DNA of 28,327 bases, from assembly GCA_003833135.1 (NCBI GenBank), contig QZLH01000608.1, positions 13,192 to 41,518 of the forward strand, written 5' to 3'. Positions 1-10,156 of this stretch are shown one piece after another. The position numbers were made by a program, and so were the translations under genes. This stretch comes from Oehlia diaphana. Lineage: Eukaryota > Glomeromycota > Glomeromycetes > Glomerales > Glomeraceae. Position 1 is the first letter of the stretch; each line of letters opens with the position of its first letter. The notes beneath the pieces are model-generated. The model had not been told where the DNA came from. It made no database searches and saw only the letters and a list, made by a program, of their open reading frames with translations.

Positions 1-1588
1 CGGCGCCACGGCAATTGCCTTTTTCCCAATTCTTGTATTTTTTTGTATCAAGCTCAATAATAGACTAACATAATTACTTATTTATTTATTTTTTGTAACA
101 ATAGATCGTTATAATTAATTTTCTGAGAATTTTTTTTTTCATATTAATTAGTGAGATATTTTTTTTCTAGAGAATGTAATTTTTTTTAATGCTACAATGG
201 AATTTTTTAAGATAAAACAAAAAATTTTTTTTGCGACAATGTAATAATAAACTACTTATACAAAATTGTTTTTGTAATGAATTTGTAAATTTCACAGTAC
301 TGTAACATTTGTTTCGTGTGATAAATAAAATTTGCATTTAACAATAATACTTCATATACTGTATAACACTTGCACACAATTCATTGTTATTTGTATAATC
401 ATATAAACATCTATTTCCTACTAATGCCATCATAATAATAATAAAAACTAGACCTATTCACATTGCATTGCAAATAAAATATAAGTGCGTTATTATTACT
501 CTCTTACTTAATGGGCAAGTATCATCCCCAGCGCAACGCGACGGTTATGCCTAGTTTTTATAAAAAAATTTTTTTGATTTTCTAATATTATCCTATGTTT
601 TTTCATTTTCTAAAAAAAAATTTTTTCCTATACTCTACGTGCTTGAATCTTATCGTAATAAAATTGATTAACTAAAAAATTATTGATGATAAAATAAAAA
701 TAAATTTAAAACAAAAGAAAACTAAAAATGAAAAATTAATATATTGATAAAAGAAAAATCATCAATCTAAGCTCTTGATAGAAATGTATTCGAAAGTCGT
801 CCAAAAATTCTCCATTCGTCCGCGTGCCGTAATTAATTCCGATGGCGGCAAGTATGATAGACATAAAGCACTAATATTGGCCTATTTATACCTACAATAT
901 CATGGTAAGGGTCTAAGGGATTGATTAATAAGCCAGTTCAGTAAGAATTGAATGCATAACCTTACCATATTATACATATTATATGATAATCGGGAAGACT
1001 CTTCACACTTGCAACCAATAAAGACGAGGTATATGTAATAGACTTTGCTCATCACTATATGATCTAACTAAATAAGCGATTAGCATGATTTTTTGGTACA
1101 TTTTTCCCGATGAGTGAGTCCGTTAAGAAAGCAAGATTCCTAATGTTTTATATTAAATTCTCTCAGCCGGTACGTGACTCGTTAAAAACATTATGTAAAG
1201 TAAAGGAATCGAATATCTAGCATCCAAGCTAGACGTTAATATAAGGTGGAATTCCACCTTTTACATGTCGGAAAAGTGGAAAAGAATGGAGCTTGCTTTG
1301 AATTTACTTGCCGCTGATGATTCAAATGTTCGTATCTTGACAATGCTTATCGTATTAATATTGATGTAAGTATCCTTTCAGCATATCTTAATAATAGTAT
1401 TGCAGAAACTTACTATATTTTAATAAAATTAGGATACTAGTATGGTTCTTTTAAGTCAATCGAACGTGCAATCCGCTTCCCTTCAGCACCTAGTTATCCA
1501 ACTCATGGTGACGTTCGTTCATTTTTCTCAGTATTCAGGACCATTTATCTCAATATTTTAATGATAAAAGCTTTTTGCAGCATAATCT
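1..1588. other. Gene-poor AT-rich stretch
   Basis: I see no supportable gene here. The first 780 bases are A/T homopolymer-rich. About 780-1300 is less biased but has stops in all frames beyond short ORFs. A short ATG-initiated reading (from 1266, about 34 codons) has no recognisable similarity. A perfect 18-bp palindrome is listed separately at 1243-1260. Confidence 0.6.
1243..1260. repeat. Perfect 18-bp palindrome
   Basis: AAGGTGGAATTCCACCTT reads identically on both strands. It sits in non-coding sequence about 330 bp upstream of the hAT-like remnant. Its function is unknown; it could be a chance site or a fragment of a transposon end. Confidence 0.6.
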
Positions 1589-1886
1589 TTGCAAATTTCT
1601 TTATTATTAGATCCAAGGGTGAAATTCTTTGCGTTTGAATATAAAATCAAAAAAACTAATGCAAAAAAATTAGTAATAAATTTGACCGATTTACTTGCAG
1701 AAAATACAACAGGAGAAACAGGAGATGATATTATAGAGGCGCGAAATTTCTTTCAAAATCTACGCAACAACACTGCACGAGTGTAGCATCAGAAAAAGCA
1801 TTTTCGCCATTGAATGCTGAAATAGCTAGAGTAACATTGTGCTTGAAAAGTTGGATTCGTGAAGCAGAACCCCGAGCAATATATAA
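1589..1886 (+). pseudogene. hAT-family transposase remnant (C-terminal part)
   Basis: An open stretch begins with LLLDPRVKFFAF, matching the 'LDPRFK' block before the C-terminal dimerisation region of hAT transposases. It runs about 60 codons to a TAG at about 1784. Continuing in another frame across that stop (about 1775-1886) is VASEKAFS followed by a short helix ending LKSWIREAEP. This resembles the hAT C-terminal 'SER.FS ... L..W' block. The central part of the usual 600-plus-residue enzyme is absent, so this is at most a decayed tail. No terminal repeats or target duplication were identified. The call rests on two short motifs in the right order and is moderate. Confidence 0.42.
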
Positions 1887-3854
1887 ATAGATCATAGGAA
1901 ATTAGCAAAAATTTACCATCAGCTACGTAATTTTCAGGGCCGGAATTATGATAATGTCAGTCAGATATTAAAATAAGTAATAAAATGCTGACCAACATTA
2001 TCGAAAATTCTCTAAAAAAGGAAAGATTTTCATGAATTTTTGGCCTATTCTACACGTTTATTTCTTGTTACCTATTTCAGTATTGCTCGTGAAGCCATTT
2101 GTTAATTAGTCAATTGATGTCTTTTTTTAATTGATGTCTTTGAAATTATTGTATTGAAGTTGCTACATCAAAATTTTGAACTTTTAAAGGCACTGATATT
2201 TTAATTTAAATGAGAATTCTTTATTGAATTATATTTAGCGAATTTTGTACATTTACACGTTTAAATTTTTACTTTCTTTATTTATAATTAAATCGATTAA
2301 AATGAAACAGGTTAATTTATAATTCATGTGAATTTTTACTTTAACTTTTTTTAACTATTAAACATTTCATTAATTAAATGCATCGTGAGACAAATTTTCT
2401 AAATATTAATTGGCCCAGTCCAGTCCGGTCTAGGCTGAAAGATCAGTCTTTTTGCGACCAGACCGGATTGGACTGGACTAATCCAACCCTATCCCCAACA
2501 TGAAAAATATATCGAATTCTTCCACATAATTTCTAAAAATTTTATCAAACAGCAAGAAAGGAATCAACTCAAAAAGAATTATGCGAAAAGAATTAGAGTA
2601 TGTTTAGTATCACGAAGACTCATATATAATTATTTCAGAGCATCTTCGAGAATTAGGTCACATCGAGTAAACTCGAAATTTTAAATGCTTTTGCGATTCA
2701 ACATTAATTTTTTGACTATAATTTTATTCATCTGAAATTATACAAAATTCGTTAACATGATTCCAGCCACTCCAGTGTGGACAACCAAAGAAATTATTAT
2801 GTAAGTTTGCTTTACAAAGCAAAATGGAATGCCTACGGACTATACCTGTTTCCAAACTATACTAACAGTATACTAACACAGCATCCCAACATTAATAACT
2901 CCATGATCTGGTTTAATTTATCCCAATCATCAATATTCTGGATAAACAAAAATAATGTTGTTAGTTATACTATATGAGATACCAATGTCGAAAATAAATC
3001 AACATTAACCTTAGTAAAAGTCCCACTAAATTTATGTTGTTCGCCTTCCTGATGCTAGGAAAGTCTTCAGAATCTGTACGAAAAAAATGTCACTGCTAAT
3101 GGACGCATGGTGATAGTGAGTAAATCTTGAATCAACGTTAGTTTATATTTTGCCGATAATTTGATAATTTATAATTTTCAGTTAATATCCTTAATATTGT
3201 TTAAAGATTTGTAGAAATTGGTAAAGAAGATGGAGTAAAAGACGATGTAAAGTCAGAAAATTAGAAGGTTTCATATTAGGATATGAAAAAGACAAAATAT
3301 TGAATTTATAGAATTATTAGGTAAGATTAGATCAAATATAAGGTTTGCACTTCTTTATCAGGTGTTATTAATTCCCAGAAATTTAAAAAAGCTACTACCA
3401 GCACCGAAGTAAATAATATATATTAATTATATCATAATATAGTGTTTAAAGTTTCCAATCCTTTATTTTAAAAATACTTAAAGTTTTAATAATATTACAC
3501 TAAATCCAATGTATGTCAAATAGGGGATACGTATAAATAACCCTATTTTTGTCCGAAGCGGAGTGGAGGACTTTTACATTCTACGCAATGTTTGTCTGTC
3601 TCGCACGTGACTTGTATACACGTGACATATATACTATACTTTTTATACTATTAGACTTATTAATTTTGATACTATTAGCTTAGAATTAAACTTTGTTAAA
3701 CTTTATTTTAACCTTCATAAGATGTATATAAAAAATTCAGTTGTTTTTAAATTATTTCTTTATGTGATTTAAGATTCATTATAAAAAACGAAAAATATAA
3801 TAAATGAAAAAATATAACATATCTTGCGTTAAAATAATAAATTAAAAATGTAAA
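1887..3854. other. Non-coding stretch without a recognisable gene
   Basis: Apart from the inverted repeat at 2417-2479 I see no coding signal. Short readings (for example about 2777-2977) are low complexity in places and match no family I know. Around 3551-3571 there is a GC-rich word (GTCCGAAGCGGAGTGGAGGAC), similar in composition to the hairpin near 4017, that may be part of a dispersed repeat. Confidence 0.45.
2417..2479. repeat. Imperfect inverted repeat (GC-richer hairpin)
   Basis: The left arm at 2417-2431 (AGTCCAGTCCGGTCT) is matched by the inverted right arm at 2460-2479, which carries five extra bases inside the arm. The loop is about 28 bases. The composition is GC-rich against a very AT-rich background, typical of a small foldback element or a transposon terminus. 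No target duplication was found. Confidence 0.6.
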
Positions 3855-4055
3855 ATGGATAGCCAGCCTGTATTTATTCATTCTGAAACACTTAGAAAAC
3901 GTAGAATTAGAGAAAATGAAACTCATAATCAACGTGAAAGACGTTGTGCTCGTGATGTTTATAAATCGTTGCAAAATATAACACCAATAAGATTTTCACT
4001 TTGGAAAACGTGCAGCGTGACGCCCGCTTCGCGGTCACCGTTACCTAGTATATAA
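3855..4055 (+). CDS. Small basic ORF with an RE-N-ET-x-x-x-RERR motif
   Basis: The 66-codon reading starts at an ATG in good context (aaaATGG). It contains RRIRENETHNQRERR, a spacing seen in the basic repeats found at the N-termini of some transposon-encoded proteins (for example Helitron helicases) and in STPR-type repeats. The last 20 codons run through a GC-rich hairpin (4017-4038) and end at TAA, so the C-terminus looks like acquired repeat sequence. No catalytic domain follows. It could be the 5' remnant of a mobile element, a tiny genuine gene, or chance. Confidence 0.3.
   Translation: MDSQPVFIHSETLRKRRIRENETHNQRERRCARDVYKSLQNITPIRFSLWKTCSVTPASRSPLPSI
4017..4038. repeat. GC-rich hairpin at the end of a small ORF
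   Basis: GTGAC at 4017-4021 and GTCAC at 4034-4038 flank a core CGC-TTC-GCG, giving an interrupted palindrome of 22 bases. It is a sharp GC island in AT-rich DNA and lies inside the C-terminal codons of the ORF at 3855-4055. Confidence 0.5.
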
Positions 4056-4634
4056 ATATATAGTCTTTTAATCATAATTTTATAGTTTAATTTAGTAAAG
4101 TTGGCTTTATAGCAACTACATGAATGTAAAATATGGTAACTATACTCTTTGGATAAAATTTCTCTGTTTTTTTTTTAATAAAAAAGATTTAATAAAAAAT
4201 CTTTTTTTTTTAGCGTAAAAACATCATAACTTTTCTGTAAAACATATATTAACTAGTTTATTAACCGACGGTTTATTATCCGCATTGTTTTAAATAATAT
4301 TTTAAAAAATTTTAAAAGATCATTTTTTTTAAAAAAAACAAAATAGAATTTTATTTGAATTCAAATGCAGGAAAAAATGAAAAGGAAAATGAATAAAAAA
4401 TTACAAAATAAGAAAAAAAAAAAAAAATAAAGAAAAGAAAAGAAATTTAATAAACACGAAATGAACTATTTCTTCTTATTTTTTTTTTAACAATCTGATG
4501 AAATTAAAAAACGTGAATTTATGCGAAAATGTCCTTTTTTTTTTAAAGCTATTTTTTTTCTTTTTTTTTGATTGTTGAAATAATATATACTGTATATATG
4601 AATAAATTACAATTGCAGAACTAGAAGAGCTACT
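4056..4634. other. AT-rich intergenic DNA with homopolymer runs
   Basis: No coding signal. It contains long A and T tracts and an A/T stem-loop near 4181-4211. It is the downstream side of the minus-strand BTB gene. Confidence 0.6.
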
Positions 4635-4640
4635 TTTATT
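4635..4640 (-). promoter_or_regulatory. Possible polyadenylation signal of the BTB gene
   Basis: AATAAA on the minus strand, about 33 nt past the stop codon of the BTB gene, in the expected place for 3' end formation. The surrounding DNA is so AT-rich that chance occurrence is quite possible. Confidence 0.35.
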
Positions 4641-4672
4641 TGTATAGATCTATTTTTTTCTATAATTTTTTT

Positions 4673-5083
4673 TTACGCCTCTAAACTGGATTGATTTGCT
4701 TGATAAAATGCAAGACAAATTGATCTCGCGTTATCGTCTAAACCGAGGTAATCAACGTTATGCCAAACATCACCATAATTATCAATATTCATGGTATCAT
4801 ACCATTTATCACCATTTCCAAAATATAAATATTCAATAATTGGCTCAAATGTCTCGGGAGATGGTACATCAATTACCACTAGATCACCTTCTTTTACGTC
4901 GGTACAATTATCTCGAAAGAATGTTGATTGAGAGGTAAGATATTCTAGATGTACGAAAAATGATCTATCAATACCATTTACTCGTAATTCAAATGCATGA
5001 TTTTTATTATTGTAATAACTTCGTCCTTCTTCATGTAAGCAAGTAACGTAATAAGGAGCTGGGATTCCTTCGACAACAGACAT
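4673..5083 (-). CDS. BTB/POZ domain protein
   Basis: A single-exon gene of 136 codons, starting at the only good ATG after an A-rich leader and ending at TAG. From about residue 28 the protein follows the BTB/POZ fold. A first strand (FELRVNG) is followed by the hallmark FFVHLEYLTSQSTFFRD helix, then an acidic stretch, then VIDVPSPETFEPIIEYLYFG (strand plus helix, ending in the YLY.G turn), and a C-terminal VDYLGLDDNARSICLAFY helix pair. BTB domains mediate homodimerisation and often bind cullin-3 as ubiquitin-ligase adaptors. Here the chain ends right after the BTB, with no Kelch, MATH or TLD partner, so any substrate role is unknown. It is a short member of what I recall as a large family in these fungi. 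The reading frame is intact. Confidence 0.85.
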   Translation of the reverse strand: MSVVEGIPAPYYVTCLHEEGRSYYNNKNHAFELRVNGIDRSFFVHLEYLTSQSTFFRDNCTDVKEGDLVVIDVPSPETFEPIIEYLYFGNGDKWYDTMNIDNYGDVWHNVDYLGLDDNARSICLAFYQANQSSLEA

Positions 5084-6248
5084 GATGTTTTTTTTTTAAA
5101 AAAAATGAAGTTTTTTAGTTTTTTTAATTGAGGGGAAAAAAAAGAGAAATTTGATTTTTGATTTTTTTTTTTTTGGTGTTTGCTTTGAGCTTTTTATAGA
5201 TTTGTTGTTTTTTTTATTTGTTTTTTATTATTATTTGAATTTTTAAATTTTTTTGTTGCAAGAAATCTTCGTCGCGGTGAAGCATATTTATATGTGCCGA
5301 AACTATAGAAAGTCGCTCATTTCTAATAATGGATACCGAGACAATTTGATGCATTTATTACCATTTATACGTTCATTCATATCATATTAAAGATAATTTA
5401 TAACTCAAAATTTTCAGGATTGTCTCTAATATGTGAATAATATTTATGCTGCGCTCTGTCGATCAAATTGATACGTAATTCTTTTTTCATTTATAAAGTA
5501 ATTAAACAATAGTACAATAGTACCACCAACAATTCTTATTGTTCGAGTGACGATCAAATTTCTAAAAAAAACTTTTTTTTAGATTGTTCCATATTTTTTT
5601 TTTTTTTTGAAACTTAAAATTAAAATTCTAAAACTCGATTTAAAACCCAAACCCAATAATTTAAAATATTTTAAACTTTCTGGGTTGCCTAAAAAAATTT
5701 TCCGTATTTTAAACGATTGGATAAAAAAAAATTTTTTACTATTATTTTTTTTTTTTTTTTTGTTTTCGTTTCATTACCAAATAAATATTATATGTACATA
5801 TATGTATAATGAAGTTTCACATCATTATATTATATTCCATAAAAAGTTATGTTCTAATACCTAAAAGTTCTTCTTTTATTTATATGTAACAAAGATAATA
5901 ATAATAACTCGTTTCAAACCTTACCTAAGAATCCTTATTAAACAGGGGATATTCAGGATATTCAGGATATTCAGGATGTTCAGGATGTTCAAAAATTCCA
6001 ATATTTTATACCGCCACGTTTTTTAGGATTAAATAAACAATAGTAAACATTAAACAAGTACGGTACAAGATTGAAAATTTTAAACATTAAAAATAAAACA
6101 AAGTTACAAGATTTTATATAATAAATATAAAATAACAATCCTAATATTTAATAATACAAAGAAATTTTTTTAAATATTAGACATATTTAATACAAAGAAA
6201 TTTTTACACAAATTCTGTGATATCTCTAACAACTAATTTAGTGTCTTC
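5084..6248. other. Intergenic region between the BTB gene and the hydrolase pseudogene
   Basis: Upstream of the BTB gene the plus strand is dominated by T-runs and A-runs (5084-5250, 5590-5760). About 5270-5560 is of more even composition and could hold the BTB promoter, but no defined motif stands out. A 9-bp tandem repeat lies at 5948-5992. An AT-rich open stretch near 5607-5864 is homopolymer-derived and not convincing as a gene. Confidence 0.5.
5948..5992. repeat. 9-bp minisatellite, five units
   Basis: Five consecutive 9-mers are present: GATATTCAG three times, then GATGTTCAG, then GATGTTCAA. The unit length is a multiple of three, but no surrounding ORF supports coding use. Confidence 0.9.
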
Positions 6249-7077
6249 TCATGGTGGTGAGTGTCCAATATCCTTATAAGCGATTTTTTTCCCATTTTTT
6301 TGCAAGATTTGCAAATTGTAAATTATGTTCAAGCGAAATTATTTTATCTTTCTCCCCGATAAGATTTAATGTTGGAATATCAAAAGAACCAAAGAAACCT
6401 TTAAAATCAAATGCTATAATTAAATAAAGTTTTCTTAATTTATATTATATATTTTTTTTTTTTTAAAAAAAAAAATTTTTTAGTTAATACTCACGTTGAA
6501 CTTTAAATTTTCGATATTCAGGTGGTACAATAATAGATTCACCAAGCTTAAAAGCACGAAATTGATCAGATGTTCGAAAATCCATTTTAATCCATAAGCA
6601 ATTGTTGAAAAGTTATAATCTGGATCAATTGCTGCGATCATTCCTCCAACCGAAATAAATCCATCAATTTTGATATCATAAATGTCTAATAGTTGGAGTT
6701 CCAACTGTAATTATTTTTTATTTTGGTTTATCTGTTTTAATTTTTGTTATTACGGCGTGAAGATCTTGTCCACTTAATCCGCTTTAGCATCTCTAGGTTT
6801 ATCACTTCGTCCAGTTCCTCGATAATCCCATCTAACAAGATGAAATATTTCTCCAAATTCTGTATCATACCATAATGGATGCAGATTGTCGTGATACATA
6901 TAACCACTGGTAAATAAAATTGTATTTCCTTTTTCTTCTACATAAATTTGAATTCCATTTCCACCACTAACATAATAATTAACAGTTTCATTGGAAATGT
7001 ATAAATAGGAACTTGCGCAATTATTACTTTAAAAAAGAAATAACTAATAATTGTTAAAATTTTGATCAAATTCATTT
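6249..7077 (-). pseudogene. Alpha/beta-hydrolase pseudogene, probably once secreted
   Basis: The start at 7077 gives a lysine followed by a hydrophobic stretch (MNLIKILTIISYFFFKVIIA) that looks like a signal peptide. After a frameshift the chain continues as an alpha/beta hydrolase. The oxyanion-side block VRWDYRGTGRSDKP is at about 6790-6835, followed by QDLHAVI after a second frameshift. A GT-AG intron (donor GTGAGT) spans about 6414-6494. The acid-loop block IPTLNLIGEKDKI is at about 6345-6385, and GHSPP with a likely catalytic His sits just before the stop at 6249. At least three frame changes are needed, one near the run of A's at about 6290. I cannot find the GxSxG nucleophile elbow in the expected place (about 6690-6760). 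The gene is therefore dead or badly assembled. Its substrate cannot be inferred. Confidence 0.65.
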
Positions 7078-7400
7078 TTTTATAATTGGTGATGAAAAGA
7101 AAATAAATATTTTCCAAATGAAAATGTTTATTTACTTTCTATTTTATAATAATTCTTTCAATTTTTTTTGTACTTATTTAACAATGTTCTAGATTCTAAT
7201 CTTTGACCGCTTATTTAGAAATATGCTTACATATATATGTCTAATTTCCTAAAATTTAATCTTCATTTTTAGCAATATATTTTTTTATTTCAAAAATTTT
7301 CTTTTTTTTTTTCAAAGAAATTTATATGTCAAACGATCAAAAATCAAATCTACAAAACCTGAAGTAACATAAGGAAAATATATAATGACAGTTGTTATTT
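7078..7400. other. Short intergenic region
   Basis: AT-rich sequence between two minus-strand pseudogenes. No motif or ORF supported. Confidence 0.5.
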
Positions 7401-7540
7401 TCACCTTCTTAACGCTAACGCAAGATCCCTTTTTTTGGCGATCAACTCCTGCATTTGGGGGGATAGAAAGCTTTGATCGACACAACTTACGACACAGTAT
7501 CCGATGTCACGTGTGATCCTATAAATCAAACCGTTGCTGT
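7401..7540 (-). other. Unrelated tail joined to the RNF213-like minus copy
   Basis: Past position 7623 the minus copy stops matching its plus-strand paralogue. The open reading that follows ends in LSPQMQELIAKKRDLALALRR and a TGA. The spacing 'P.m..LI..RD.A....R' resembles the linker between endonuclease and reverse transcriptase in non-LTR retrotransposons. A possible GT-AG intron (GTAAGA at 7622-7617 to an acceptor near 7540 or 7522) would separate it from the RNF213-like exon. It could be a retroelement scrap or an accidental reading. The evidence is short. Confidence 0.25.
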
Positions 7541-7622
7541 GAAAATATTTTAACATACTAATGTTAATAATATAATGGTATATTCTTACAAAAGTCGTAA
7601 ATATTATTGATTTATTTCTTAC

Positions 7623-10151
7623 TTCAATAATATCTCGAAAAATTTGAGATTGATTAAATTTGTAGTAAAGTATTGCACTATTCAACACTTTCTCATGAAA
7701 TAACCAATGATCTGATAACATAGTTTGATTTAAAATAACGTTATCTAAATTATGCATTCGTTTTTTTAAATCCTGAGTAAAATCATTTACATCTATAATT
7801 TTAGAAGCTGAGCAAAGTTCATTGTAAAACTTAAGGAGTTGATTAAGTTTAAGTTCATAATTGTGACATAATTTTCTAAGATTTGCGATTTCACCTTGAG
7901 TAACAATTAACTTCGCCTAAAGATTTCTTTTTGCCAATAGTTTCATCAAGATACTGAAATAGTTGTTCATCAGAATATTTTAAAAGTTGTTGAAGCAATT
8001 GTATATTTATTGATTTTTCTATAAGTAAACTATTAATTTTAGCGGTAGACATTTGAATATGTTTAAAATATGAATTTTCATTAAGTTTTTCAACATTTCC
8101 AGTGGCGTTTAATATAAGAATCCAGAATTTACCAAATTTTATAATATTTAAATATTTTTCCGAAGTATCAGATAAATTCGATTTTCTTTGCAATCCATCC
8201 AAAATATAGCATAAAATATCCTCAATCATTCTAAAAATTTTTATCAAAAAAAATAATAATAATAAATGAGTCAATAAACAGTTAATATAACGAATATTAC
8301 GAGTTCAATAATTAATCTTACGTGTTTGGGACTTCTAACAATTTGTTGCTTTCACAACCGCAAATCATGAAAATTTTATCGATCAGCCGGTCATCGATTT
8401 GTTGAATTGTTTTAAAAATCATTTCTTTAATTATATCGGAAAATAATTCTTTAATTTCTTTTTCCTTTATCTGGTCTACTAATTTTATGGCATTAATTAT
8501 TTGAGATTCAGGACATGCCTTTAAGTTCTCTATAGCGATAGTTGTGAAATTTTGCCAAATATTTTTTCGATGACTAAGTAAAGGATGCATACGTTCTAAT
8601 TGGTAAAATATCAGGGAGATAAAGTTGCATTCGTTTGAAACATTTAGTATAAGCAAAAGAAGTGTAAACCAATTTGTACAAATGCTTGGTAATCTTTTCT
8701 TTTTAGTATCAGAAAAATTATTTCGAAAGAAATTATCCAAAAGTTCAGGGAATATATCTAACAATTTCAAATTACAAGATCGTGATATAAATTCTAATGA
8801 AAGTATGGCATCGTCACTTGACCAGTTTAAGCTATCATCTTGAAGAATGTTTCGTATAGCAAAAATGTCTTGATCTTCCCATTTCCGAATTGGATCTTCA
8901 AGTAAAAATAAAATATGATTTCGGAAAATTTCAGCAACATTATCCTGATAATTTTTTGGAATTATTATTTTTTTAGAATGGATTTCTAAAGCAATAACAT
9001 CATCTTTAGAAATATTCTTTTGAAATTGATTAATTAGAAATTTGACAATGTTTTTATCAATTTCATCATTATGCAAAAGAATATCATTCCATAGTTTGAT
9101 AAGAGAGTCATTATTATGACATAATTGAATTAACCACTATAAAAAAAAAAGAAAATATGATTAAAGCTCTGATTATGATACATAATAATTAACTTACTAA
9201 AAATACCTTTGCAATATTAATATAGATTTCGAATTCAACATCCTTAATATAAGGACCAATAATTTCTACTTCCTTAATAAAATTTTCTAGAAATTCATCA
9301 TTGGGATATTTTAAAGTATTTAAATGATAAATGAAACTATATTTAGGATCAACTTTCGTCGCAATCGTAAAAATTTTAACCCAATGAAAATAATATCGAG
9401 AGGCATTATGTTGGACTAATGTTGTGATAGCGGTATGAATTGGAACTTTGATATCTGAAGGAAAAGTTTCTAGATCGTAATTATCAAGTGCATCGAGCAA
9501 TAATTCAGAAGAGAAAGAAGTCGGTAGCTCATAATTTAAATTTCGTCTTAAAATATCATACCCTAAAAGAAGACATAAGAAAATTCGCTTTTCTTTTAAT
9601 TTATTGTCGGTATTATTAATAATGTATTCAAGATTTGATGCACGAATTGTGATATCATCGTAAAGATTTAATAAATGTCGATATTCCATAATTTTATCTT
9701 TAAGGTTGTAAGCTCTGATAGAGTTAAAGATATAATCTACAAAAGCACAGTCTTTAACTTGAGCAAGATTTAATCTTTGACTTAAATTAGAATTATTTTT
9801 CCAAATGGCATATTGGTTCTCTCTCTCAGTATCTAATATACGATTATCTTTATCACCATCACCTTCGAATATATTTTTTTCTTCATTTCCATAAAGCGCA
9901 GGACTTTGTACATGAATAGCAAATCTATATTGAATCCGATTTCTTTCAGTGGTTGATACGGAAATAGTTATTGGTTCCGATTGCCAATGAGTCGGATTTT
10001 TGGAAAATGGTTGAAGTAATTTTACAATAGGGGTTTCCCAAAATCCTAATTCTTCTACACTACCAAGAATTATTGGTTGTCCAATTTTTTCTATCCCTTC
10101 CGGCAGATGAATATGAAACGTAAATGTTTTACTTTCCAGATTGATATTCAT
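7623..10151 (-). pseudogene. RNF213-like (mysterin) N-terminal fragment with CBM20 domain, truncated
   Basis: Three exons are read on the minus strand: 10151-9198, 9136-8322 and 8230-7623, separated by GT-AG introns of 61 and 91 nt. Residues about 6-105 fit a CBM20-type carbohydrate-binding domain (GQPIILGSVEELGFWETP, then W..EPITI and IQYRFAI), as found at the N-terminus of RNF213. The rest is the helical stalk that precedes the AAA ring. Every block aligns to the plus-strand copy that starts at 10156. In exon 3 the frame is lost near 7910 (within GGCGAAGTTAATT) relative to the paralogue. Homology ends at 7623, so the AAA modules and RING are missing. The start at 10151 is the first ATG, and only a few bases separate it from the junction with the opposite copy, so its own promoter has been lost. 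RNF213 family members are giant AAA E3 ligases involved in lipid-droplet and antimicrobial ubiquitylation. This fragment cannot do that. Confidence 0.75.
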
Positions 10152-10156
10152 TTTTG
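10151..10156. other. Inversion junction between two RNF213-like paralogues
   Basis: On one side lies the initiator region of the minus copy. On the other, homology of the plus copy begins abruptly at the GAAAAAAA that corresponds to EEKN in the minus copy's post-CBM20 linker. The two genes therefore abut head to head with essentially no spacer. Confidence 0.8.

Noticed and set aside
2777..2977. Reading of 66 codons
   Set aside because: Isolated, unrecognised, and the flanks show no splice or domain continuity.
5607..5864. Reading of 85 codons with Phe and Lys runs
   Set aside because: Derived from A/T homopolymers, with no domain and no similarity.
8625..8843. Plus-strand reading of 72 codons
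   Set aside because: Antisense to a stalk exon of the minus RNF213-like copy, which is confirmed by its paralogue.
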